DNA from: Bordetella ansorpii
Lineage (GTDB): Bacteria; Pseudomonadota; Gammaproteobacteria; Burkholderiales; Burkholderiaceae_B
Assembly (NCBI RefSeq): GCF_900078705.1
Contig: NZ_FKIF01000007.1
Location: 434,001-498,000, forward strand
Length of the DNA stretch: 64,000 nt
Direction of reading: 5' to 3'
In this document: positions 43,079-50,819 of the stretch, in pieces
How the letters are laid out: every line of letters starts with the position of its first letter
Position numbering within the stretch: position 1 is the first letter of the stretch
Notes under the pieces: model-generated
The model's database searches: none
Seen by the model: the letters and a program-made list of their open reading frames with translations, nothing else
Told to the model about the DNA's origin: nothing
Position numbers and translations under genes: made by a program

Positions 43079-44605
43079 ATGACGCGCGCGCGGAACCTGG
43101 GCGACCTGATCGACCGCTCGGCCGACCTCCAACAGGTCGCGCTGATCGGTGTGGACGCCGACCTGAACGAAACCCCCTGCACCTACGCCGAGCTGGACGA
43201 GCTGGCCGAAGGCGTGGCGCAGGCCCTGCGGGAAGGCGGGCATCCTCCGGGCGCGCGCATCGCGCTCTTGGCCGCCAACTCGGTGCGCTACGTCGCCGCC
43301 GTGCTGGGCATCATGCGCGCCGGACTGGTCGCGGTGCCGGTCAACTTCAAGTTTCCGGCGGCGACCATCGCCTATGTGCTGGCCGACAGCGGCGCGCGCC
43401 TGGTGCTGCACGACCAGGCGCGGCAGGCCAGCGTGCCGACAGGGCTGGATGCCGTGCCGCTGGACGGCGGCGGCTTCCCGCGGTTCCTGCGGCCCGGCCG
43501 CCAGCCCATCCATGCGCCGGCGCCACGGGAAGTGGCGCTGATGCTGTACACCTCTGGCTCCACCGGCAAGCCCAAGGGCGTGCTGCTGTCCCATGAAAGC
43601 CACCTGTGGACCGTGGACGCGCGCCGCGCCGCCACGCCGCTGGCCCGCGAGCGTGCGCTGATCGCCGCGCCCCTGTATCACATGAACGCGCTGGCGCTGG
43701 CTTTCCTGTCCGTCGCCAGCCATGCCACGACCGTGCTCTTGCCGCAATTCACGGCCCAGGCGTATATCCGCTGCATCGGGCGCTATCGCTGCACCTGGCT
43801 GACCGCCGTGCCGCCCATGATCGCCATGATGCTGCGCGAAAGCGACCTGCTGGCGCGGACCGACCTGTCCTGCGTCAAGGTCATCCGCATGGGATCGGCG
43901 CCCGTCAGCGCCAGCCTGCTGGCGCAGATCCACGCCATGCTGCCCAATGCCCGCGTCATCAACGCCTACGGCACCACCGAGGGCGGACCCGTGGTGTTCG
44001 GTCCGCATCCCGAGGGCCTGCCCACGCCGCCCATGTCGGTCGGCTATCCCCATCCCCAGGTATCCGTGCGGCTGTCGCGCGGCATGGAAGACGGTCCCGG
44101 CCAGGGCATGCTGGAAATGAAGAGTCCCGGCCTGATGCTGGGCTATCACCAGCGGCCCGACCTGAAGCCGCCCTTCACCGGCGACGGCCACTACGTCACC
44201 GGCGACGTGTTCCGCCGCGACGACGACGGCTTCCATTATTTCGTGGGCCGGCGCGACGACATGTTTGTCAGCGGCGGCGAGAACATCTATCCGGGCGAGG
44301 TCGAGAAGATCATCGAGACCCACCCCGGCGTGCAGCAGGCCTGCGTGGTGCCGGTGCCCGACGACATCAAGGGCGCCAAGCCGGTGGCCTTCGTGGTGCC
44401 GCGCGCAGGCGCGCGCCTGACCGAGGACGAGATCCGCCAGTACACGCTGGCCAATGCCGCCGCCTACCAGCATCCGCGCCGCGTGTGGATCGTGGACGCG
44501 CTGCCGCTGGCCTCCACCAACAAGCTGGACCGCAAGCGCCTGCGGGACGAAGCGCTCGCGCTGGTGAACACATCGTCCGCGGGGCGCCCCGGCGAGGCCG
44601 CATGA
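43079..44605 (+). CDS. acyl-CoA synthetase (AMP-forming), substrate unknown
   Basis: A 508-residue adenylate-forming ligase. The P-loop is LYTSGSTGKPKGVLL (about residues 157-171), with INAYGTTEGGPVVFG as the A5 region and YVTGDVFRRDDDGFHYFVGRRDDMFVSGGENIYP as the hinge. The C-terminal catalytic lysine lies in LASTNKLDRKRLR, where most relatives have TGK; Asn replaces Gly but the Lys is kept. It likely activates the acid brought in by the ABC system. It is the last gene of the operon; I see no strong terminator after it. Confidence 0.9.
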   Translation: MTRARNLGDLIDRSADLQQVALIGVDADLNETPCTYAELDELAEGVAQALREGGHPPGARIALLAANSVRYVAAVLGIMRAGLVAVPVNFKFPAATIAYVLADSGARLVLHDQARQASVPTGLDAVPLDGGGFPRFLRPGRQPIHAPAPREVALMLYTSGSTGKPKGVLLSHESHLWTVDARRAATPLARERALIAAPLYHMNALALAFLSVASHATTVLLPQFTAQAYIRCIGRYRCTWLTAVPPMIAMMLRESDLLARTDLSCVKVIRMGSAPVSASLLAQIHAMLPNARVINAYGTTEGGPVVFGPHPEGLPTPPMSVGYPHPQVSVRLSRGMEDGPGQGMLEMKSPGLMLGYHQRPDLKPPFTGDGHYVTGDVFRRDDDGFHYFVGRRDDMFVSGGENIYPGEVEKIIETHPGVQQACVVPVPDDIKGAKPVAFVVPRAGARLTEDEIRQYTLANAAAYQHPRRVWIVDALPLASTNKLDRKRLRDEALALVNTSSAGRPGEAA

Positions 44606-44720
44606 ACCTGGCGGGGCGACGGCGGCGCCGGCCTAGGGCCCGTTGACACGAAAAGCACCCTCGTCAAGCACGGGGCAATGGGCTGATAATACGGCCCGAT
44701 TCCACCCCTTCCCGCCCATC

Positions 44721-46523
44721 ATGCCGCTGCTGTCACGCCTGCGCCTGCCTCCGTCGTCTCCTTTGCGGCGCCGCCCGCCCGACCTCGTCTATGCGGCCGA
44801 CGAACGTCCCGGCGCGGGCGCCCTGCTGGGCCTCGCGCTGCAGCACGCGGCCACCGCGCTGGGCCTGATCGCCTATGTGCTGGCCAGCGCCCGCATCGCC
44901 GGCCTGTCCGTGCAGGACACCAGCAGCCTGGTCACGGCCACCGTGCTGGGCATGGGGCTGGCCACCTTCCTGCAGGCCTGGGGCAGCCGCACGGGCGCGG
45001 GCGCGCTGATCGTGCACATGCCCGACGCCATCATCGTGATGATCGCGGGCACGCTGCTGGTGCAGTACGGGCCCGGCGGCCTGGTGCTGGCCGGCATCGT
45101 CAACGGGCTGGTGGGCCTGTTCATCGGACAGGTCATTCCCCGGCTGCGCGCCCTGTTCCCGCCCACCGTGGCGGGCGTGGTGGTCTGCGTGACCGGACTG
45201 TCGCTGATCGCGCCTGCCTTGCAGCACACCGCGGGCCTCACGGACAACGAGCTGGACGGCGGCAGCCTGCTGGTGGGCGGCGTCACCCTGGCCGCCATCG
45301 TGGTGCTGTCGGTCTGGGGCACGCGCCGCATGAAGCTGTTCGCGCTGCTGGCAGGCGTGCTGGGCGGCGTGGCGCTGTCGGGCGCGCTGGGACAGTTGCA
45401 CGGCGGCGAGGAACTGGCCGCGGCCCCCCTGTTCGCGCTGCCCTCGCTGGTGACGCCCGTGCTCGGCGTGGACCCTGGCCTGCTGGTCGCCGTGGCGCTG
45501 CTGTCGGTGATGGTGCAGTTGGACACGCTGGGCACCGCCGTGCTGCTGGACAAGATGGACGACGCGGACTGGCGGCGCGCCGACATGCGCATGGTGGGCC
45601 GCGGCATGCGCGCGGGCTCGCTGGCCAACATCGCCGCCGGCTTCTTCGGCGGCTATCCCAGCGTCACCTCGTCGGCCAACATCGCCCTGGCCCATATCAG
45701 CCGCTCCACCTCGCGTTACGTCGGCCTGGCCGCCGGCGCCCTGCTGGCCCTGGCCGCGCTGGTGCCGAAATCCATGCTGGCGCTGACGCTGATCCCCACA
45801 CCGGTGATCGGGGCCGTCGAGATCTATGCCGCGGCCTACCTCGTCGTCTCGGGCGTCGAACTGATCGCGTCGCGCGCCATCGACGCACGCGGCACCTTCA
45901 TGGTGGGCCTGTCCTTCGTGGCGGGGGTGGGCGTGATGCTCGTGCCCGGCCTGCCCGGACACTTCCCGGCCTCGATGCGCTTCCTGGTGGAAAGCGGCGT
46001 CATCGTGTCGGGACTGACCGCCATCATGCTGAACCTGGTGTTCCGCCTGGGCACCTCGCGCCGCGCCGAACGCGACCTGGCCGCGCTGCCGGACGACACG
46101 GCGCGGCACGTGCCGCGCCCGGCGGCGGGCGGGCTGGCCGGTGCCCTGGTCGATTTCGTCGAGACCCAGGGCGCGGCCTGGGGCGCGCGGCGCGACGTGG
46201 TGCGCCGCGCCGCGGCTGCCGCACTGGAGGCCGCCGAGGCCATCGCCGCCGCGGGCGGGGATCGCCACGTGACGCGCATCCGCGGCAGCTTCGACGAATA
46301 CAACCTGGACATCGAACTGCTGCACAGCGGGGCGCCGCTGCAGCTGGCCGGCCATGCCCCCGCCCCGGCCGACCTGCTGGACCAGGACGACGACGCCTTC
46401 GAGGCCGCGCTGGACCGCGTCCTGCCCGGTGTTTCCGCCGTGCTGCTGCAACGCCTGGCCGACCGCCTGAGCGCGGGCCAGCGCAATGGCCAGGCGGTTT
46501 TCCGCCTGCACTTCGACCATTGA
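44721..46523 (+). CDS. NCS2-family xanthine/uracil-type permease with C-terminal extension
   Basis: A 600-residue protein. Residues about 40-465 form a nucleobase:cation symporter-2 core with about 14 membrane segments: LQHAATALGLIAYVLAS, the QH-containing first helix, FPPTVAGVVVCVTGLSLI (TM 5-6 signature), and GGYPSVTSSANIALAH. The 130 C-terminal residues are hydrophilic and not part of the normal family (GARRDVVRRAAAAALEAAEAI, RGSFDEYNLDIELLHSG). Substrate is probably a purine or uracil, unproven. The chosen ATG (44721) has no obvious ribosome binding site; the preceding frame is not conserved. Confidence 0.85.
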   Translation: MPLLSRLRLPPSSPLRRRPPDLVYAADERPGAGALLGLALQHAATALGLIAYVLASARIAGLSVQDTSSLVTATVLGMGLATFLQAWGSRTGAGALIVHMPDAIIVMIAGTLLVQYGPGGLVLAGIVNGLVGLFIGQVIPRLRALFPPTVAGVVVCVTGLSLIAPALQHTAGLTDNELDGGSLLVGGVTLAAIVVLSVWGTRRMKLFALLAGVLGGVALSGALGQLHGGEELAAAPLFALPSLVTPVLGVDPGLLVAVALLSVMVQLDTLGTAVLLDKMDDADWRRADMRMVGRGMRAGSLANIAAGFFGGYPSVTSSANIALAHISRSTSRYVGLAAGALLALAALVPKSMLALTLIPTPVIGAVEIYAAAYLVVSGVELIASRAIDARGTFMVGLSFVAGVGVMLVPGLPGHFPASMRFLVESGVIVSGLTAIMLNLVFRLGTSRRAERDLAALPDDTARHVPRPAAGGLAGALVDFVETQGAAWGARRDVVRRAAAAALEAAEAIAAAGGDRHVTRIRGSFDEYNLDIELLHSGAPLQLAGHAPAPADLLDQDDDAFEAALDRVLPGVSAVLLQRLADRLSAGQRNGQAVFRLHFDH

Positions 46524-46546
46524 GCGCGCACCGGTGCCCCGGGGGG

Positions 46547-46576
46547 TTGCCGGCAGGGCCGAGAACTTAGTAGAAT
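46547..46576 (+). promoter_or_regulatory. candidate sigma70 promoter for the leader ORF and ABC exporter
   Basis: TTGCCG (46547-46552) and TAGAAT (46571-46576) are separated by 18 bp, right after the NCS2 gene. TAGAAT matches the -10 consensus at five of six positions. Transcription would start near 46583, leaving about 75 nt before the 15-codon leader ORF and about 260 nt before the exporter gene. Confidence 0.55.
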
Positions 46577-46657
46577 CCCTAAGCCCATTTGCCGGGCAGG
46601 TGTGCTGATCGCTTCAGGCCCCGCACCGATTTTCTCACTCTACAAAGGAGGCGTTTC

Positions 46658-46705
46658 ATGCTCATCGTACGACCCGCCTCCCCACATCCCGTGCCGCGGC
46701 GCTAG
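46658..46705 (+). CDS. 15-residue leader peptide upstream of the ABC exporter
   Basis: ATG CTC ATC ... CGC TAG encodes MLIVRPASPHPVPRR. It is too short for routine gene calling but is preceded by AAAGGAGG (46645-46652) five bases before the ATG, the best Shine-Dalgarno in this region. Prolines at 6, 9, 11 and 13 and a closing double arginine just before the stop resemble ribosome-stalling leader peptides. It lies in the 5' untranslated region (46584-46845) of the exporter gene, 140 bp before it. The remaining part of that 322-bp gap contains no other gene. A regulatory leader is inferred, not shown. Confidence 0.6.
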   Translation: MLIVRPASPHPVPRR

Positions 46706-46845
46706 GTCCGACCCCACCCGGTCCCTCCCTCCCCGCCCACCTGCCCGGGCTCACGCGGTCCCCCCGCGCCAGCCCAACGCAATTCCAGCCTGTTTGCCTG
46801 TGCCGCCCACGCGGCCGTGTTCGTTTTTCGCTCAAGGGAGCCCCA

Positions 46846-48753
46846 ATGGCGCACCACGCCGGCCGGGGCGCAGTCATGACTCGCAAAAAACTCGATTTCC
46901 GCGGACAAGTCTTCAAGGACGTCCTTGGCTTTACCTTCCGCCATTGGCGGGTGCAGCCGTTGCGCATCGGCGCCATCGTCATGCTCATGCTGCTGACGGC
47001 ACTGAGCGACGTACTGGCGCCGCTCTATGTCGGGCGCCTGATCGATGCGCTGAGCTCGGGCGCCGGCGGCCAGCAGGTCGCCTGGAATGCCGCCATCGCC
47101 GCGTTCTGGACCCTGACCGCCCTGGGCCTGGCCGGTACCGTGCTGCGACAGTTCGTCTACATGAACATCATCAGCCTGACGCTGCGCATGATGAGCGACA
47201 TCACGCGCAGCGCGTTCCACAAGGTCCAGCGCTTCTCCACCGACTGGCACGCGAACACGTTCGCCGGTTCGACGGTACGCAAGATCACGCGCGGCATGTG
47301 GGCCCTGGACGTGCTCAACGACACCTTGCTGGTGGCATTGCTGCCCTCGGTCGCCATGCTGGTCGGCGCAACGGTGCTGCTGGGCTGGCATTGGCCGGTG
47401 ATGGGCCTGGTGGTGGGCATCGGTTCCGTGCTGTACATCGGCGTCACCTGCGCGGTGTCGCTGGGCTTCGTCGCGCCCTCGGCGCGCCTGGCCAACGCCT
47501 GGGACACCCGCATGGGCGGCGCGCTGGCCGACGCCATCAGCTGCAACCCGGTGGTCAAGGCCTTCGGCGCCGAACAGCGCGAGCAAGAGCGGCTGGACCG
47601 CGTCATCGGCAAATGGCGCAGCCGCACGCGCCGCACGTGGCGGCGCGCCACGCTCAACGGCGGCCTGCAAGGCCTGATGCTGACCGCGATGCAGGTCGCC
47701 ATCCTGGGCGTGGCGCTGCTGCTGTGGGTCCGCAAGGAAGCCACGGTCGGCGACATCACTTTCGCACTGACCATGTTCTTCATTCTCGAAGGCTATCTGC
47801 GCGAGGTCGGCATGCACATCCGCAACCTGCAGCGCTCGGTCAACGACATGGAGGAACTGGTGTCGCTGGACGCGCAGCCGCTGGGCATCGACGATGCGCC
47901 CGGAGCGCCCGCCATCCGCATCCAGCGGGGCGAGATCCGCTTCGAGCACGTCACGTTCCGCTACGGCAATCATCCGCAGCCGCTGTATGACGATTTCTCG
48001 ATCCGTATCGCGCCAGGCGAACGCGTCGGCCTGGTGGGGCATTCGGGCTCGGGCAAGACGACGTTCATCAAGCTGATCCAGCGCCTGTACGACATCAACG
48101 GCGGCGCCATCATCATCGACGGCCAGGACATCGCCCGCGTGCGCCAGGAATCGCTGCGCAGCCAGATCGCCATCGTGCAGCAGGAGCCCGTGCTGTTCCA
48201 CCGCACGCTGGCCGACAACATCGCCTATGCCCGGCCCGGCGCCACGCGCGCCGAAGTCGAGGCGGCGGCGCGGCTGGCCAGCGCGCACGCGTTCATCGAG
48301 ATGCTGCCCAAGGGCTACGACACGCTGGTGGGAGAGCGCGGCATCAAGTTGTCGGGCGGCGAACGCCAGCGCGTGGCGATCGCACGCGCCTTCCTGGCCG
48401 ACGCGCCCATCCTGATCCTGGACGAAGCGACCTCCAGCCTGGACAGCGAAAGCGAAGTCCTGATTCAGCAAGCCATGGAGCGGCTGATGGTCGGCCGGAC
48501 CACGCTGGTCGTGGCGCACCGGCTGTCCACCGTGCGCGCGCTGGACAGGCTCTTGGTGCTGGACCACGGCGAGGTCGTCGAGGAGGGCAGCCACGAGTCG
48601 CTGATCCGGCTGCCCAACGGCCTGTACCGCCGCCTGTTCGAACGGCAGGCGCTCGAACTGACGCGCGGCTTGACGCTGGACGACGGCGCACGGCCGATGC
48701 CTGCCCGCGCCGAGGCCGACTACGAAGACGACACGCCGGGCCTGCCGGCATGA
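46846..48753 (+). CDS. ABC exporter, fused membrane and ATPase domains
   Basis: A 635-residue half-transporter. The N-terminal membrane domain (about 30-330) has six hydrophobic segments (for example IGAIVMLMLLTALSDVLAP). The ATPase domain (about 360-600) has Walker A GHSGSGKTT, signature LSGGERQRV, Walker B ILILDEATSSLDSE and the H-loop VVAHRLSTV. All motifs are intact, so it should work as a homodimer, exporting lipid, peptide or drug-like substrates. The ATG at 46846 is preceded by AAGGGAGCCCCA; an internal ATG at 46876 is a less likely alternative. A proline/arginine leader ORF precedes it and a hairpin follows. Confidence 0.9.
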   Translation: MAHHAGRGAVMTRKKLDFRGQVFKDVLGFTFRHWRVQPLRIGAIVMLMLLTALSDVLAPLYVGRLIDALSSGAGGQQVAWNAAIAAFWTLTALGLAGTVLRQFVYMNIISLTLRMMSDITRSAFHKVQRFSTDWHANTFAGSTVRKITRGMWALDVLNDTLLVALLPSVAMLVGATVLLGWHWPVMGLVVGIGSVLYIGVTCAVSLGFVAPSARLANAWDTRMGGALADAISCNPVVKAFGAEQREQERLDRVIGKWRSRTRRTWRRATLNGGLQGLMLTAMQVAILGVALLLWVRKEATVGDITFALTMFFILEGYLREVGMHIRNLQRSVNDMEELVSLDAQPLGIDDAPGAPAIRIQRGEIRFEHVTFRYGNHPQPLYDDFSIRIAPGERVGLVGHSGSGKTTFIKLIQRLYDINGGAIIIDGQDIARVRQESLRSQIAIVQQEPVLFHRTLADNIAYARPGATRAEVEAAARLASAHAFIEMLPKGYDTLVGERGIKLSGGERQRVAIARAFLADAPILILDEATSSLDSESEVLIQQAMERLMVGRTTLVVAHRLSTVRALDRLLVLDHGEVVEEGSHESLIRLPNGLYRRLFERQALELTRGLTLDDGARPMPARAEADYEDDTPGLPA

Positions 48754-48778
48754 CGGGCGGGCGGCTCCCGCGCCGCCT

Positions 48779-48802
48779 GGCCGCCCCTGGCACGGGGCGG
48801 CC
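48779..48802. terminator. hairpin between the ABC exporter and DUF4142 genes
   Basis: GGCCGCCCC (48779-48787) pairs perfectly with GGGGCGGCC (48794-48802) around the loop TGGCAC. It lies in the 75-bp gap between two convergent genes, a natural place for a shared terminator, but no T-run follows. Confidence 0.5.
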
Positions 48803-48828
48803 TGCATGAGGTCGGCGGCGCCGCACGG

Positions 48829-49401
48829 TTACTTGGCGCTGCCGCTCACCTTCTTCTGAAGTTCACGGCCCATGTTCAGGTGTTCCTGCAGGGCGGGCAG
48901 CGTCTTGGCCGCGAAAGCCTTGACGTCCGCATCCTTGGCTTCCTTCGATGCCTTGGTGAACAGCTCGACGGCGTCTTCGTGAGCCGACACCCCGATCGAA
49001 TCGGCATAGGCCTTGTCGAAACTTTCGTCACGGACGTCCAGCGTCTTCAATTTGGCCTTCTGCATGAGCGAGGGCTCGGTGGGGGGCGTGTAGCCCTTGC
49101 TCTTGGCCAGCGCGTCCAGTTCCTGCCCCACCTTGCCGTGGTCGGCGATCATTTTTTCAGCGTAAGCCTTCACGTCCGCCGACTTGGCCTTGCTTTCGGC
49201 CAGCTTGCTGCCTTCGATTTCCAGGTGGCCGGCCTGCGCGGCGTTTTCCAGGAAGTCGCGGTCCGCGCTGTCCAGCTTCTGCGTACCTGCGGGGCTTTCG
49301 GCGGGCGCGGGCGTGGCGGGCGCCTTTTGCGCGAAAGCGGGTTGCGCCAGGGCCAGGGTGGTGCCCGCCAGGATGCTCATCGCCAGGGTCTGCATTTTCA
49401 T
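48829..49401 (-). CDS. DUF4142-family periplasmic protein
   Basis: A 190-residue secreted protein: signal peptide MKMQTLAMSILAGTTLAL, cleavage likely after PAFA. The Ala/Pro linker is followed by a helical DUF4142 domain of the ferritin-like (PF13628) type: DRDFLENAAQAGHLEIEGSKLAESKAKSADVKAYAEKMI (read as successive helices) and MIADHGKVGQELDALAKSKG. Function in the envelope is unknown; relatives are induced by stress. ATG 49401 has CGGAGGAAATACG before it, a clear ribosome binding site, and starts the signal peptide. Confidence 0.9.
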   Translation of the reverse strand: MKMQTLAMSILAGTTLALAQPAFAQKAPATPAPAESPAGTQKLDSADRDFLENAAQAGHLEIEGSKLAESKAKSADVKAYAEKMIADHGKVGQELDALAKSKGYTPPTEPSLMQKAKLKTLDVRDESFDKAYADSIGVSAHEDAVELFTKASKEAKDADVKAFAAKTLPALQEHLNMGRELQKKVSGSAK

Positions 49402-49618
49402 CGTATTTCCTCCGAAAGGTGTGCCGGAATACCACCGGGGGCACAAAGGCCGCCGTAGCCGGTGAGACGTATCCAGCAACTGCCGTGCCCGGCCCTTCTG
49501 GCGCGGGCGGCCCGCGCAGGGCATGCTTTTTTGCACGCCACGGCACTGCGTGGCATCCTGTCGCCCAGCCCCATCCCGCCGGCAGCGCGCGCCGGCCCCG
49601 CACCGGAGTGTTCCCGTC

Positions 49619-50728
49619 ATGCTGCCTCGACTGGCCAAGGAAGAGACCCTGCTATGGATCGCGGCGCTGTGCGCGGGCCTTGCCTATCTGTTTGAAGAGC
49701 GGTTGGTGCATGGCGGCACGGCAATGGCCGGGTCGGCCACCGTCCTGCTGGTCGCCGCCATCATCTGCGCCTCGCTGCGGGTGGCGGCGCATGCCGAGCA
49801 CATCGCCCAGCGCGTGGGGGATCCCTACGGCACCATGGTGCTGACGCTGTCGGCCGTGCTGGTCGAAGTGGTGGTGCTGGGCATCGTCATGTCCAGCCAG
49901 AATTCCCCCACGCTGGTGCGCGACACGATCTATGCCGCCGTCATGCTGGACATCAACGGCATCCTGGGCCTGGCCGCGCTGATGGGCGGCATCAAATATG
50001 GCGAACAGTCGCACAACGACGATTCCGGCCGTACCTATGGCGTGATGATCCTCACCGCCGTCACGGTCTCCATGGTCGTGCCCGAGTTCATCCCCAGGCA
50101 TGCCTGGCACGTCTACTCCATCTTCACCATCGTGGCGATGGTCACCCTGTACGCCGTGTTCCTGCGCATGCAGACCGGGCCGCACAGCTATTTCTTCAGC
50201 TACAGCTATCCCGACAAGCCGCGCCGGCGCGCCCGGCCCGCCGCCGGCGCGGACGATGCTCCCCAGGCCCCCCTGCCCGTGCGCGCCTCGGCGGTGGTCC
50301 TGGCGGCCGGCCTGCTGGTCATCGGCGCCCTGTCGGAAGTGATGTCGCGGACGCTGGGCACCACGCTGCGAGGCATCACCGCCCCACCCGCCTTGCCCGC
50401 GCTGGTGGTGGCGGTCATCTCGGCCAGCCCCGAGATCCTGACCGCCCTGCGCGCCGCGCTGGCCAACCGCATGCAGTCGGTGGTCAACATCGCCATGGGC
50501 GCCTCGCTGGCGACCGTCATCCTGACCGTGCCGCTGATGGAAGCACTGGCCCTCTACAAAGGGCAGCCGTTCCAGATGGCCATGTCGCCCCTGCAGACCG
50601 TGATGATGCTGGTCACGCTGATCGTGGCCGCCATCAACCTGAACGACGGCCAGACCAACGCCATCGAGGGCATGACCCATTTCATCCTGTTCGCGACGTT
50701 CGTCGTGCTGGCGCTGATGGGCCTGTAG
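49619..50728 (+). CDS. Ca2+/H+ antiporter-like (ChaA/CaCA) membrane protein
   Basis: A 369-residue membrane protein with about eleven hydrophobic segments in two repeats. The first alpha-repeat carries GTMVLTLSAVLVEVVVLGIVM and the second ALVVAVISASPEILTALRAAL, both with the acidic residue used in cation transport in the ChaA/CaCA family. A polar loop in the middle (PRRRARPAAGADDAP, about 200-220) links the halves. It would exchange Ca2+ or Na+ for protons. The ATG at 49619 begins a normal N-terminus; the preceding in-frame codons are not family-like. Confidence 0.88.
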   Translation: MLPRLAKEETLLWIAALCAGLAYLFEERLVHGGTAMAGSATVLLVAAIICASLRVAAHAEHIAQRVGDPYGTMVLTLSAVLVEVVVLGIVMSSQNSPTLVRDTIYAAVMLDINGILGLAALMGGIKYGEQSHNDDSGRTYGVMILTAVTVSMVVPEFIPRHAWHVYSIFTIVAMVTLYAVFLRMQTGPHSYFFSYSYPDKPRRRARPAAGADDAPQAPLPVRASAVVLAAGLLVIGALSEVMSRTLGTTLRGITAPPALPALVVAVISASPEILTALRAALANRMQSVVNIAMGASLATVILTVPLMEALALYKGQPFQMAMSPLQTVMMLVTLIVAAINLNDGQTNAIEGMTHFILFATFVVLALMGL

Positions 50729-50819
50729 CCGGACGCCCCGGCGTCCCCTGGGGGCTTGACCGCCCCCGCCAGAGGCGGAGAATCTTCGCAACACCTTTTT
50801 TCTCGTTCCTGAGGCATTG

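Noticed and set aside
50731-50746. GGACGCC-CC-GGCGTCC as a terminator after the antiporter gene
   Set aside because: The two-base loop is too tight for a good hairpin and no T-run follows; such short symmetries are common at this GC content.
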